A stretch of 64,000 nt of DNA from Mangrovibacter plantisponsor (GTDB taxonomy: Bacteria; Pseudomonadota; Gammaproteobacteria; Enterobacterales; Enterobacteriaceae), in the NCBI RefSeq assembly GCF_003182475.1, contig NZ_QGTS01000021.1, positions 17,003 to 81,002 of the forward strand. The letters are read 5' to 3'. The translations under genes and the position numbers were made by a program. Shown here piece after piece: positions 25,388 to 34,920 of the stretch; the first letter of the stretch is position 1, and every line of letters begins with the position of its first letter. The notes beneath the pieces are model-generated. The model did no database searches, had not been told where the DNA came from, and was given only the letters and a program-made list of their open reading frames with translations.

Positions 25388-27598
25388 ATGTCTTTTAATC
25401 ACAGGGAACCGGGAAAACCGGTTCTTCAACCCAGATACACGCTTTCTCTTCTCGCACTGGCAATTCATACACTGGTCAGCCCAACTCAGGCTATTGCGGC
25501 CGATGGCACCACAACCGACACAACCAGCAACGAACAAACCATGGTGGTGAATGCTACAACGAAGAAAGACACAGCTTCCCAGGAAAGCAAAGATTACCAG
25601 GTTAAAACTACGCGGGCTGGCACCAAACTGCTACTGACTCCGCGAGACGTTCCGCAGTCGCTCAGTGTGGTGACTCAGCAGCGCATGCAGGACCAGCAGT
25701 TGCAAACAGTTAATGACGTTCTGGGCAATACCACAGGTATCTCAGTTCAACAGGATGACAGCGAGCGCTCTTATTACTACTCCCGGGGTTTCCAAATCAC
25801 GAATTTCACCTACGATGGCATTCCCACCAGCATGGGTGATGCCTGGAATTTTGGTGATGCCGCATCCGATACCGCTATTTATGACCGCATTGAAGTGGTG
25901 CGCGGGGCAACCGGGCTGATGACCGGGGCTGGCAGCCCGGCGGCTTCAGTCAACATGGTACGTAAACATGCCGACAGTAAAACATTCACCGGTAACCTCA
26001 CCGCCAGCTATGGCAGTTGGAATAAACAACGTTATGTGGCTGATATCAGCACACCATTAAATGATTCCGGAACGATTCGTGGCCGTGTTATTGCGGGGTA
26101 TCAGGATCAGGACAGCTGGCTGGATCGCTACCATAAAAACACCAAGTTTTTATATGGTGTACTCGACGCAGACCTGAATGACAGTACCACGCTGTCTCTG
26201 GCCTGGGATTACCAGGATGCAGACACCCGGGATCCTACCTGGGGTGGCAACCCCGTTTTCTACAGCAACAGCTCATTGACCCACTACCGGCGCAGCCTGA
26301 ACTCTTCAGCAGACTGGACGTATTACCACACCACCGTTCGTAAAGTTTATGCCGACCTGACACATAACTTTGATAACGGGTGGTCCTTCCGCCTGAATGG
26401 CACCCATGCTGAAAATACCTTCAGTGATAAATTGCTGTATGTGGGTTACCTCTCCACTCCAAATGAGCAAACCGGGGAAGGTGCCGATGGTTTTGGCAGT
26501 ATGGACCGGGGCAAACGAGAACAAACGTCTGTGGATGGTTATGCCAGTGGCCCATTCGAACTGTTCGGGCGGCAACACCAGCTAATGGCAGGCCTCACGT
26601 ATAGCCGCCAGCATAATTCCACCTACAGCCGGGATGGGGTTACCGATGAAGACGCTTATGACATTGCAACCGGCGACATCGGTATTTTCAATAATAGCTG
26701 GAATGGCAACATCGCAGAACCGAACTGGAGCGACTGGTATGCAAACGCTAATGATGTCGTGCGGCAGAAATCCGCTTATACCGCAGCACGTTTTTCACTG
26801 GCCGACCCGTTATCGCTGATTGTAGGGGCCCGCTACACCCAGTACAGCACTATTGGCAGTAGTGGTGATATGAAAAAGAACAACACCACGCCTTATGCCG
26901 GTGTGGTGTATGACATTAACGACACCTGGTCTGCTTACGCCAGCTATACCTCGATTTTTCAGCCGCAAACTTACCGTGACACCAGTGGCCACTACCTGGC
27001 CCCGGTTACCGGGAAAAGTTACGAAACCGGGCTGAAATCCGCCTGGCTTGATGGCCGCCTGACTGCCACCATGGCTATTTTCCGCATTGAACAAAACAAT
27101 GTCGGCCAGGAAGTCAGTGGCGCTTATGTGAATAACAGCAGTGAACAGGCTTATGTTGCTACGAAAGGCGCACGCAGCAAGGGCGCGGAATTTGAACTGA
27201 ATGGGGCGCTTACCGATAACCTGCAAATGACGTTCGGCGCAACGCGTTATGTGGCCAGGGATTCCGATGGCCGTTATAACCCGGATCAACCCCAAACCAG
27301 CTTCAAACTGTTCGCCAGCTACAATCTTCCTGAGCTTCCTGCCCTTACGCTGGGCGGCGGCGTCAACTGGCAAAACAGAGTATTCGACGATGTCAGCGCA
27401 CCAGATGGCACAACCAAACGCGTGTACCAGGGAAGCTACCCGCTGGCAAACCTGTTTGCCCGTTATCAGGTGACCAAACAAGTTTCTGTTCAGGGGAATA
27501 TCAGCAACCTGTTTGACCGCAAATACTACACGTATATGAACAACTATGTGTATGGTGAGCCACGTAACATGTCGGTCAGTGTCACCTGGCAGTTCTGA
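25388..27598 (+). CDS. fhuE: Ferric coprogen/rhodotorulic acid receptor, FhuE-like
   Basis: The 736-residue protein has a signal peptide (cleaved near QAIAADG), a TonB box (TMVVNATT) and a plug with TPRDVPQSLSVVTQQRMQDQQLQTVNDVLGNTTGIS. The plug end is VVRGATGLMTGAGSPAASVNMVRKHA, almost identical to E. coli FhuE. The barrel keeps FQPQTYRDTSGHYLAPVTGKSYE and ends VSVTWQF with a terminal Phe. It should import fungal hydroxamate siderophores. The ATG at 25388 (GGGG nine bases upstream) is chosen over an ATG ten codons earlier. A Fur box lies upstream and a hairpin downstream. Confidence 0.85.
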   Translation: MSFNHREPGKPVLQPRYTLSLLALAIHTLVSPTQAIAADGTTTDTTSNEQTMVVNATTKKDTASQESKDYQVKTTRAGTKLLLTPRDVPQSLSVVTQQRMQDQQLQTVNDVLGNTTGISVQQDDSERSYYYSRGFQITNFTYDGIPTSMGDAWNFGDAASDTAIYDRIEVVRGATGLMTGAGSPAASVNMVRKHADSKTFTGNLTASYGSWNKQRYVADISTPLNDSGTIRGRVIAGYQDQDSWLDRYHKNTKFLYGVLDADLNDSTTLSLAWDYQDADTRDPTWGGNPVFYSNSSLTHYRRSLNSSADWTYYHTTVRKVYADLTHNFDNGWSFRLNGTHAENTFSDKLLYVGYLSTPNEQTGEGADGFGSMDRGKREQTSVDGYASGPFELFGRQHQLMAGLTYSRQHNSTYSRDGVTDEDAYDIATGDIGIFNNSWNGNIAEPNWSDWYANANDVVRQKSAYTAARFSLADPLSLIVGARYTQYSTIGSSGDMKKNNTTPYAGVVYDINDTWSAYASYTSIFQPQTYRDTSGHYLAPVTGKSYETGLKSAWLDGRLTATMAIFRIEQNNVGQEVSGAYVNNSSEQAYVATKGARSKGAEFELNGALTDNLQMTFGATRYVARDSDGRYNPDQPQTSFKLFASYNLPELPALTLGGGVNWQNRVFDDVSAPDGTTKRVYQGSYPLANLFARYQVTKQVSVQGNISNLFDRKYYTYMNNYVYGEPRNMSVSVTWQF

Positions 27599-27617
27599 AT
27601 ATTCGCTTTTTAAATAA

Positions 27618-27645
27618 CCACAGCCTTGCAGATTCAGGGCTGTGG
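27618..27645 (+). terminator. Hairpin after fhuE
   Basis: CCACAGCC (27618-27625) and GGCTGTGG (27638-27645) form a perfect 8-bp stem 20 bp past the fhuE stop. No T-run follows, so efficiency is uncertain. Confidence 0.55.
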
Positions 27646-27847
27646 TCTGCCAGATTGTTGCCGTACTTCCGGGGAACTGGACACCGTTTTTTGATGTTCT
27701 GCCCAAAACTCCCGCGAATATTTGTTGTTGACCCTCGCCTTTACGCAAGATAACAGCCAGACTTAAACCAAAGACGTAGTCTGCCCGGGCATTGTGCTTT
27801 ACACTGCGCGCTGCGAAATTGAGTGAATAACGAGTAAGTAAGCGGTA

Positions 27848-28330
27848 ATGACCATGAAAGGAACAATCACAACCTGGTTCCAGGACAAAGGTTTTGGGTT
27901 TATCAAAGATGAAAACGGCGATAACCGCTATTTTCATGTCATCAAGGTTTCCAACCCTGAACTGATTAAGAAAGATGCGGCGGTAACCTTTGAGCCAGGC
28001 ACCAATAACAAAGGGTTATCAGCCTTTGCGGTGAAAGTGGCACCAGAAAGCAAACACCTGTATATCGCCGGTGAGCGCGTGAAACTCACGTCGATTAAGT
28101 CTTACCTGGTTTACAGTGAAGAAGAGCCTGCCGACACCCGGATTGATAAAGAAAACGCAGTGTTGTCTGTCGGCATACTGATGAACAGCATCAGGCCGAA
28201 ATCGGCACAAAAAACTGGTGAGATGCGCTCAGTGAAAAAACTGGCGATCACCACTTTCCAGGGGACCACGTTAATCTTCACCGAAGATGAAATAGACATT
28301 GATGCAACAGTGAAAATGCTCAAAGTCTGA
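27848..28330 (+). CDS. Cold-shock-domain protein with C-terminal extension
   Basis: The 160-residue protein begins with a cold-shock fold: MKGTITTWFQDKGFGFIKDENGDNRYFHVIKV contains RNP1 (KGFGFI) and a variant RNP2 (RYFHV instead of VFVHF). The remaining about 90 residues have no Csp counterpart and end in FQGTTLIFTEDEIDIDATVKML. Csp proteins of about 70 residues bind single-stranded RNA; this longer form is an uncommon fusion whose function I do not know. The first ATG is used; a second, two codons later, fits the Csp start equally well. It stands alone, with a possible -10 (TACACT) about 50 bp upstream. Confidence 0.75.
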   Translation: MTMKGTITTWFQDKGFGFIKDENGDNRYFHVIKVSNPELIKKDAAVTFEPGTNNKGLSAFAVKVAPESKHLYIAGERVKLTSIKSYLVYSEEEPADTRIDKENAVLSVGILMNSIRPKSAQKTGEMRSVKKLAITTFQGTTLIFTEDEIDIDATVKMLKV

Positions 28331-28410
28331 CACGTTCAGTGCCGGGGCAGAAACACCTGCCCATGGCTTCTTCCCTGGCGTTCTCCCCACGTGCCTGAAC
28401 CTGCCTGCAG

Positions 28411-29583
28411 CTACTTCATCAGCACCTGAAATTGTGGGTTAAACTCGTCAAAAATTGGCAGGGCTGCCGCCCCAAGTGCTGCGGTGTCCATGCCCGACAT
28501 CCCCATTTTCACCCGCATGCCATCCAGGTAGCGCCCGCGTACCGACTGGTAAAACGGTGGCAGGCGCGCCAGCACTTTCTCCAGCAATAGCGCTGGCATC
28601 ATGCCGCCCACTACCACGGTCTGCGCATCAAAAATACACTCCAGCATATTAATCGCCTGGCGCAGAGGTGGCAGCGCTGTCTCTACCCAGCGGTCAAACA
28701 GCGCGCCATCTACAGCCAGCAAGTCATCGGGCAGCGCCTGGTAAGGGTCAAGGCCGCAAAATTCATACGCTGCTTGTAAAGAGACATAACGCTCAAGGCA
28801 GCCATGGTTCCCGCAATAACAGGCCTTACCACCGGGCTGAACCACTATGTGCCCTACTTCCCCCGCATTATGCGCATGGCCCGAGTAAATATGGCCATCA
28901 GTAAAAATACCGGCTCCCAGGCCAGTACCAATATACAAGTAGATAAATGAACTGAGCTGGCGGGCCACGCCATGAAAACGCTCACCGATTGCCGCAACCG
29001 TGGCATCATTCTCCAGCGTCACAGGCAGGCCAGTCAGTTCAGAGAGCGTGGCGGCAACATCAACGTGCTGCCAGCCATTCAATGTTGTCGGCCCGGCAGA
29101 AGAAATCCCTTCCACACCAAATGGCCCGGGCATTACCACCCCGGCACCCAGCACTTTTTGCCAGTCCAGCTCCGGTAACGCTTTTATCTCATCAATAACC
29201 GCCATAATGCGCGCAAATGTGGCATCGGGCTGGGGCTTTTGCACCATAATAAGGCGGCGAAAATGAACTTCACCGGCCAGGTCCACCAGCACAATAATTA
29301 AAGTCTGGTGATCCAGATGGATCCCAACTGACCAGGCGCTGGCCGGGTTCAGGCTGACCGGAACCGCTGGTTGACCACGCCCGGTCACTTTGCGTGGCGC
29401 ATGGCTGAGTAAAATTTCTGCCTGTTGTAGTTCCGCCACAATGTTTGACACGGTTTGCGGTGTCAGCGCGGTAAGCCGCGCCAGCTCTGCCCGAGTCAGC
29501 TCACCGTGCAGCCGAATAGTTTCAATAACCACTCGCCGGTTGTGTGCGCGCGCGTGTTCAAGGTTGGTTCCTGAGGTTTTCAT
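28411..29583 (-). CDS. ROK-family transcriptional repressor (NagC/Mlc-like)
   Basis: The 390-residue product has an N-terminal helix-turn-helix (GELTRAELARLTALTPQTVSNIVAELQQAEIL) and a ROK sugar-kinase-like domain. ENDATVAAIGERFHG and the zinc motif GHIVVQPGGKACYCGNHGCLERY are both present. ROK repressors release DNA on binding a sugar or sugar phosphate. It is divergent from a sugar ABC transporter and PfkB kinase operon, its probable target. The ATG at 29583 is chosen because AGGAAAGGA precedes it; an upstream start lacks a ribosome site. A perfect inverted repeat lies in the shared promoter region. Confidence 0.85.
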   Translation of the reverse strand: MKTSGTNLEHARAHNRRVVIETIRLHGELTRAELARLTALTPQTVSNIVAELQQAEILLSHAPRKVTGRGQPAVPVSLNPASAWSVGIHLDHQTLIIVLVDLAGEVHFRRLIMVQKPQPDATFARIMAVIDEIKALPELDWQKVLGAGVVMPGPFGVEGISSAGPTTLNGWQHVDVAATLSELTGLPVTLENDATVAAIGERFHGVARQLSSFIYLYIGTGLGAGIFTDGHIYSGHAHNAGEVGHIVVQPGGKACYCGNHGCLERYVSLQAAYEFCGLDPYQALPDDLLAVDGALFDRWVETALPPLRQAINMLECIFDAQTVVVGGMMPALLLEKVLARLPPFYQSVRGRYLDGMRVKMGMSGMDTAALGAAALPIFDEFNPQFQVLMK

Positions 29584-29740
29584 CTGTTCCTTTCCTGGTG
29601 CCCCTGCGGGCAGTATCTTCTGCCCCCTGGCGGATAGCAACGGTTAAGCAAGCTTTGTGCCCTGTTCACTGGCTGGCATAAAGTTTGCTTAAAGCTTAAT
29701 CAGTGAAGGCGAAGTCAGCCGGACCTTTTTGTCATCCTGA

Positions 29741-29763
29741 TTAAATCAATCAAATTGATTTAA
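29741..29763. promoter_or_regulatory. Perfect palindrome, candidate ROK operator
   Basis: TTAAATCAAT (29741-29750) and ATTGATTTAA (29754-29763) are perfect 10-bp inverted repeats with a CAA spacer. They lie between the divergent ROK gene and the ABC operon, 86 bp before the operon's first ATG. AT-rich palindromes of about this size are typical for ROK repressors. The assignment is inferred from position. Confidence 0.6.
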
Positions 29764-29848
29764 TAAATCATAAACGGTTTTACGCCTTGTCACCCGGTTG
29801 CACACAGCAAAAAAAGCCACCCGGGGAACAGGGCTGGGGGAGAACACC

Positions 29849-31093
29849 ATGCGTCACCACAATACACACCGCTTGCGTCTCAGCCTGCTGGCAATGCTGG
29901 CAGTTTGTACCAGCGCCACGGCCGCCACACAAATCAACGCCTTGTTTATGACCCAGGCGGCCTACAGCGAAAACGATATTCGTGCCATGACCAGTGATTT
30001 CCAAAAACAGCACCCGGACATTCACGTCAACCTGGAGTTTGTGCCTTATGAAGCGCTGCATGACAAAATCGTCGCAGCCCGGGGCGCAGGCACCAACGGC
30101 TACGATGTAGTGCTGTTTGATGCTATCTGGCCGGCTGAGTTTACCCGCTTTAACCTGCTGCAGGATGTCAGTGCACGCATTCCCGACGCTGAACGTGAAA
30201 AGATTTTCCCGGGTGCCATGAACACCGTGGTTTATAAAGGGAAAACGCTGGGCATGCCGTGGATTCTGGATACCAAATATCTCTACTACAACAAAGCCAT
30301 GCTCAGTAAAGCCGGGATAACCCAGCCGCCAGCCACCTGGCAGCAGGTGATGGACGATGCCAAAATCATTAAAGATAAAGGCATTGTGAAATACCCGCTG
30401 GTCTGGAGCTGGTCGCAATCTGAGGCTCTGGTGTGCGATTACACCACGCTGGTATCAGGTTTTGGCGGCAGCTTCTATCACAACGACAAACTGGATTTCA
30501 GTTCCCCGGCCTCGCTCGCTGCGCTGAAACTGATGAAAAGCTCGCTGGATGAAGGCCTGACTAACCCGGCTTCACGTGAATACCTTGAAGAAGATGTGCG
30601 TAAAGCCTTCTCTAATGGTGATGCCGCCTTCGCCCTGAACTGGACCTACATGTACAACATGGCCAATGACCCGAAACAGAGCAAAGTGGCGGGTGATGTC
30701 GCGATTATGCCAGCCCCGGGCGATGCGCCAGGCAAAGCCGGTGCGGTAAATGGCTCGATGGGCTTAGGTATCACTCAGGGTAGCCAGCATCCGGAACAGG
30801 CATGGCAGTTTATCAGCTATATCACTTCACAACCGGTACAGGCTAAATACGCCAAACTGAGCCTGCCCATCTGGAAAGCATCTTATACCGACCCGGCGGT
30901 CGCCCAGGGCCAGGAGAGCCTGATTAAAGCCGCGAATACTTCGTTGAATGTCATGCTTTCCCGCCCGGAAACAGCAGACTATTCACGCCTGTCTAATACC
31001 CTGCAGCAACACCTCCAGGCGGTATTACAAGGCAAAGCCACACCACAAGACGCCATGAAAGCTGTAGATAAAAGCGCGGCACGACTGCGTTAA
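29849..31093 (+). CDS. Sugar ABC transporter substrate-binding protein (family 1)
   Basis: The 414-residue product has a signal peptide (MRHHNTHRLRLSLLAMLAVCTSATAA) and the MalE-type family-1 pattern. It shows NDIRAMTSDFQKQHPDIHVNLEFVPYEALHDKI, YDVVLFDAIWPAEF and GKTLGMPWILDTKYLYYNKAML. DVAIMPAPGDAPGKAGAVNGSMGLGI follows in the second lobe. The ATG at 29849 with GGGGAG upstream is preferred over a start 17 codons earlier. It leads an operon with two permeases, a kinase and an ATPase. The sugar is not evident; no glycosidase is encoded, so a mono- or disaccharide entering by phosphorylation is likely. Confidence 0.85.
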   Translation: MRHHNTHRLRLSLLAMLAVCTSATAATQINALFMTQAAYSENDIRAMTSDFQKQHPDIHVNLEFVPYEALHDKIVAARGAGTNGYDVVLFDAIWPAEFTRFNLLQDVSARIPDAEREKIFPGAMNTVVYKGKTLGMPWILDTKYLYYNKAMLSKAGITQPPATWQQVMDDAKIIKDKGIVKYPLVWSWSQSEALVCDYTTLVSGFGGSFYHNDKLDFSSPASLAALKLMKSSLDEGLTNPASREYLEEDVRKAFSNGDAAFALNWTYMYNMANDPKQSKVAGDVAIMPAPGDAPGKAGAVNGSMGLGITQGSQHPEQAWQFISYITSQPVQAKYAKLSLPIWKASYTDPAVAQGQESLIKAANTSLNVMLSRPETADYSRLSNTLQQHLQAVLQGKATPQDAMKAVDKSAARLR

Positions 31094-31102
31094 GGAAGCG
31101 TG

Positions 31103-32011
31103 ATGCTGAATTTGCAACAACGCGAACACCGTCAGGCATGGGTGCTGTTAGCACCCATGGTTATCATGATGCTGTTGCTGACAGCCTGGCCGTTGCTGCG
31201 TACCCTGTGGTTAAGTTTTACCGATGCAGCGCTTATCAGCACCGGGACCAGCCCAAACTATATTGGGCTGGATAACTACTTATACGCCCTGACTGACCCG
31301 GATTTCCGGGATGCATTTGGCCGTACGCTCTACTTCACCATTGTTTCTGTGGCGATTGAGGGCGTACTGGGCGTATTAGTCGCACTACTGCTTAACCAAA
31401 AGTTCGTCGGGCGCAACATTCTACGGGTGTTGGTGATCCTGCCATGGGCGCTTCCCACCATTGTTAATGCCATGATGTGGCGGCTGAACTTTAACCCGGA
31501 TTACGGCAGCATCAATGCCCTGCTCACTCAACTGGGTATTCTGGACAGTTATCGTTCCTGGCTTGGCTCAACCGACGCCGCACTGAACAGTGTGATGTTT
31601 GCCGATATCTGGAAAAACTACCCACTGGTGACATTGCTGGTGCTCGCGGCGCTGCAATCCATACCGGAAGACCTGTACGAAGCCGCAAGGCTTGATGGCG
31701 CCAGTGCGTGGCGGCGTTTTCGCGCCATCACCTTTCCGGCCATTGTCGCCCCGCTGGGCGTGGCTTTGGTTCTGCGCACCATTGATGCCTTCAAAGTTTT
31801 CGACATCATCTACGTTATGACGCGTGGTGGCCCGATGGACAGCACCAAAACCCTGAGCTTTTTCGTTTACCAGGAGTCGTTCAGCTATATGCGGGCAGGC
31901 AGCGGCGCGGCTTACGCCATTCTGATGGCGCTGATGTGTGCTGTATTGATTGCCATTTACCTGCTGATGCTGTTGCGCCAACGCCGTCGGAGTACTGCCC
32001 ATGAAGCGTAA
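31103..32011 (+). CDS. Sugar ABC transporter permease, MalF/UgpA-like
   Basis: The 302-residue permease has six helices and the inner-membrane EAA motif YEAARLDGASAWRRFRAITFPAIVAPLGVAL (about 193-223). It pairs with the following MalG-like permease. ATG 31103 follows AAGGAAG with good spacing; a GTG three bases upstream is less likely. It overlaps the next gene by 11 bp. Confidence 0.88.
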   Translation: MLNLQQREHRQAWVLLAPMVIMMLLLTAWPLLRTLWLSFTDAALISTGTSPNYIGLDNYLYALTDPDFRDAFGRTLYFTIVSVAIEGVLGVLVALLLNQKFVGRNILRVLVILPWALPTIVNAMMWRLNFNPDYGSINALLTQLGILDSYRSWLGSTDAALNSVMFADIWKNYPLVTLLVLAALQSIPEDLYEAARLDGASAWRRFRAITFPAIVAPLGVALVLRTIDAFKVFDIIYVMTRGGPMDSTKTLSFFVYQESFSYMRAGSGAAYAILMALMCAVLIAIYLLMLLRQRRRSTAHEA

Positions 32012-32840
32012 AATTCGCACTATTCTGCGTTACCTGGCAGCCCTGGTCGTGGCATTGTCTATTCTGGGCCCGATGGCGTGGCTATTTTTAATGAGTGTCA
32101 GCTCTACCGCCGACCTCACCCGTATCCCGCTTGAATGGTTACCACGCCAGTGGGATTTCAGCCGCTATGCAAGCCTGGTTTCACTGGAGCCTGGTAAGCC
32201 GGGAGCACTCTTTTTGCACGCGCTGTTAAACAGCATTCTGGTTGCCTGTGGCGCCACACTGGTGTCGCTGGTGCTTGCGGTTCCGGCCGCATTCAGCTTT
32301 TCCCGCTACCCAGGCCGTGATGGGTGGTTGTATGCCGGGCTGGGCATTTACATGGTGCCTCCCGTTGCCTTTGTACTGCCGCTCTATTTTATTCTTGAAC
32401 AACTCGGGCTGCTGAATACCCGCACGGGCCTGGTTCTGGTTTATTGCTCGCTGATCCTGCCCTTTCTCACCTGGATGCTCAAAAACCAGTTCGATACCCT
32501 GCCCCGCGATATTGAACAGGCGGCCCGGCTTGATGGTTTGCGGTTTTGGCAGGTTCTGTTGCGCATCACACTGCCACTGGCGAAACCGATGCTGGGTGCT
32601 TCAGCACTGTTTGGCTGGCTACTGGCCTGGGATGAATTTTTCTACTCACTGCTGTTTACCAGCAATATCGCCGCACAAACACTGCCCGTAACGATTGCCG
32701 GTTTTACCGCCGGGCGCGCAACCGATGATGGCCTGATAGCGGCAGTCGGCATTCTGGCATCCGTTCCGCCCCTGTTTATTGCTATCTGGCTGCAAAAAAC
32801 GCTGGTTGGCGGGCTTGCCAGCGGTGGAAGTAAAGGATAA
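32001..32840 (+). CDS. Sugar ABC transporter permease, MalG/UgpE-like
   Basis: The 279-residue permease has six helices, a long first periplasmic loop and the EAA motif EQAARLDGLRFWQVLLRITLPLAKPMLGASALF. It completes the membrane channel with the MalF-like partner. It starts inside the preceding gene and ends two bases before the kinase gene, so expression is coupled. Confidence 0.88.
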   Translation: MKRKIRTILRYLAALVVALSILGPMAWLFLMSVSSTADLTRIPLEWLPRQWDFSRYASLVSLEPGKPGALFLHALLNSILVACGATLVSLVLAVPAAFSFSRYPGRDGWLYAGLGIYMVPPVAFVLPLYFILEQLGLLNTRTGLVLVYCSLILPFLTWMLKNQFDTLPRDIEQAARLDGLRFWQVLLRITLPLAKPMLGASALFGWLLAWDEFFYSLLFTSNIAAQTLPVTIAGFTAGRATDDGLIAAVGILASVPPLFIAIWLQKTLVGGLASGGSKG

Positions 32841-32842
32841 CT

Positions 32843-33805
32843 ATGCACAATTTAACCACGCCTGTGCTGTATGTCGCGGGCAATATCAATGTCGATATTA
32901 TTATGGGCACCCTGGCGCAGTGGCCCTTACCTGGCACAGAAGCCATGCTGGAGCACAGCGCGCTGCGCCCTGGTGGTTCAGCCGGGAACTGTGCACTGGC
33001 TCTCGCCGCAATGGAGATTCCCCACCGGGCTATTTCCTGCCAGGGCAATGATGCCTTCACGCCGTGGCTCGCCGGGTACTTTCCACAAAGCGCTGCCGGG
33101 TGGCCGCGTTATGCCTGCGAAACGTCTTTCACCGTGGGCGTAACACACCCGGACAAAGAACGGTCTTTTCTCAGCAATTACGGCCATATTACCCGTCTCA
33201 GCGCCGACGACATTCTGCAACAACTGCCGGAACAAGCCATCCCCGGGGATATTGTCCTGCTGTGCGGCACTTTTTTATGCAGCACACTGTTCAGCCAGTA
33301 CTCCACCCTGCTGCCCGCGCTGCGCAAGCGCGGTTACCGCATCGCGGTGGATACCGGCTGGCCGCCCTCCGGCTGGACACCAGCATTGCGCGCTGGCGTA
33401 TATACCTGGTTACCCGACTGCGACTGGTTATTGCTCAACGAGGTGGAGACCCTGGGGCTGAGCGGGCTGGAAAACCTGGATGACGCCGGAGCGGAACTTG
33501 CCCGGCAACTCAACGGCCGGGGGGGATGTGTGGCGAAATGCGGCCCGGATGGCGCCCGGTTATGGACCACACAGCACAAACAGCACGCTCCGTGCCAGCC
33601 AGTCTGCGTTATTGACACCATTGGCGCCGGAGACAGTTTTAATGCCGGTTTTCTGGCCGCACTTTGCCAGGCACAGCCCCCCGAAGAAGCGTTGTACTGG
33701 GGAAATGCCGTTGCCGCCCATGCCATCAGTAGTTCACCACGCAGTTACCCTGACTGGCAGGCGTTACAACACCATATAGAGGAGATGTCACATGGCCGGG
33801 GTTGA
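32843..33805 (+). CDS. PfkB-family sugar kinase
   Basis: The 320-residue protein has the N-terminal PfkB pattern VAGNINVDIIMGTLAQWPLPGTEAM with RPGGSAGNCALALAAM. The C-terminal motif is DTIGAGDSFNAGFLAAL, with the catalytic Asp. It probably phosphorylates the sugar brought in by the linked ABC transporter. Its closest known substrate class cannot be told; ribokinase-, fructokinase- and YdjH-like kinases all share these motifs. The start has a GGATAAC ribosome site and the end overlaps the ATPase gene by 14 bp. Confidence 0.85.
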   Translation: MHNLTTPVLYVAGNINVDIIMGTLAQWPLPGTEAMLEHSALRPGGSAGNCALALAAMEIPHRAISCQGNDAFTPWLAGYFPQSAAGWPRYACETSFTVGVTHPDKERSFLSNYGHITRLSADDILQQLPEQAIPGDIVLLCGTFLCSTLFSQYSTLLPALRKRGYRIAVDTGWPPSGWTPALRAGVYTWLPDCDWLLLNEVETLGLSGLENLDDAGAELARQLNGRGGCVAKCGPDGARLWTTQHKQHAPCQPVCVIDTIGAGDSFNAGFLAALCQAQPPEEALYWGNAVAAHAISSSPRSYPDWQALQHHIEEMSHGRG

Positions 33806-34877
33806 ACTGGTAAAAGTTGCCAAGCGTTACGGGAAGCAAACTGTTTTGCACCCACTGGACCTGACCATTCCTGATGGCAGCTTCACCGTGCTGGTAGGCC
33901 CTTCCGGATGTGGTAAATCCACCCTGCTGCGGCTGCTCGCGGGTCTGGAAAGCGCCTCTGACGGGGCGATTTTAATGAACCAAAAACAGATTAACGACCT
34001 TGACCCGGCCGACCGGGATATCGCTATGGTGTTTCAAAGCTACGCGCTCTATCCCCACCTGACTGTCGCTGAAAACCTTGCTTTTCATATGCAGGTTAAA
34101 AAGGTGGATAAAACCACGCAAAAGAGCAAAATCACCCAAATAGCCACCATGCTGGGTATTGATAAATTGCTCAGCCGCTACCCACGGGCCTTGTCCGGCG
34201 GGCAGCGCCAGCGTGTGGCGATGGGCCGCGCTATGGTGCGTAACCCTCAGGTATTTTTGTTCGACGAGCCACTGTCCAACCTCGATGCCCAGCTACGTAT
34301 GGAACTGCGTGCGGAAATAAAATCCCTCCATCAGCGTTTTAAAACCACCATGATTTATGTCACCCACGATCAGGTTGAGGCCATGACACTGGCCGACCAA
34401 ATTGTGGTGATGCGTGACGGTGTCATTGTTCAGCAAGGCAGCCCGTTAACTATCTACGACCAGCCACGCAACACTTTTGTGGCCCGCTTTATTGGTTCAC
34501 CGCCAATGAACCTGCTGGAAGGCACTATTCAGCTTCGCCCGGGCGAGCCAGGCGTGCAGTGTGGTGAACTCTGGATACCGCTGCCTGCTCACTGGCACGA
34601 AGCCGCACGCATACAGGGCGACCAACCGGTCATCGCCGGGCTACGCCCACAAGATATTGTTATCGCGCCACAAGGCAGCAGCGCTCAGGTGAATATTATG
34701 GAAGTCACCGGGGAATCCACATTGCTGCATCTGGACTGGCAAGGGTTTGCCATTCACGTTCAGGTAACGGGGCGGCCTGAAACCGGGCCCGGGCAAACGC
34801 TGGCGTTAGTGGCGAAAAGCGACAAACTGCATTTGTTTGATAAAGCAAGCGGAGAACGGCTGGTTCAAGGAGAATAA
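33792..34877 (+). CDS. Sugar ABC transporter ATPase, MalK/UgpC-like
   Basis: The 361-residue ATPase has Walker A GPSGCGKSTL, Q-loop FQSYALYPHL, signature LSGGQRQRVAMGRAM and Walker B LFDEPLSNLDAQLR. A C-terminal TOBE-type domain starts at about 235 (FIGSPPMNLLEG onward). It energises uptake by the two permeases. It is the last gene of the operon and is followed by a group of hairpins. Confidence 0.9.
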   Translation: MAGVELVKVAKRYGKQTVLHPLDLTIPDGSFTVLVGPSGCGKSTLLRLLAGLESASDGAILMNQKQINDLDPADRDIAMVFQSYALYPHLTVAENLAFHMQVKKVDKTTQKSKITQIATMLGIDKLLSRYPRALSGGQRQRVAMGRAMVRNPQVFLFDEPLSNLDAQLRMELRAEIKSLHQRFKTTMIYVTHDQVEAMTLADQIVVMRDGVIVQQGSPLTIYDQPRNTFVARFIGSPPMNLLEGTIQLRPGEPGVQCGELWIPLPAHWHEAARIQGDQPVIAGLRPQDIVIAPQGSSAQVNIMEVTGESTLLHLDWQGFAIHVQVTGRPETGPGQTLALVAKSDKLHLFDKASGERLVQGE

Positions 34878-34887
34878 TGTGAGTAGT

Positions 34888-34910
34888 AACGGGGGCCTGA
34901 AGCCCCCGTT
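34888..34910 (+). terminator. Operon-end hairpin, first of two identical copies
   Basis: AACGGGGGC (34888-34896) pairs with GCCCCCGTT (34902-34910) around CTGAA. It starts 10 bp after the ATPase stop. The same 23-bp sequence recurs at 35052-35074. It is a very stable hairpin lacking a following T-run. Confidence 0.75.
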
Positions 34911-34920
34911 CAGATTGATG

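Noticed and set aside
26810..27937. Long antisense open frame across the fhuE 3' end (minus strand)
   Set aside because: The opposite strand encodes a clear FhuE barrel to its terminal Phe; the antisense product has no family features and is a codon-bias shadow.
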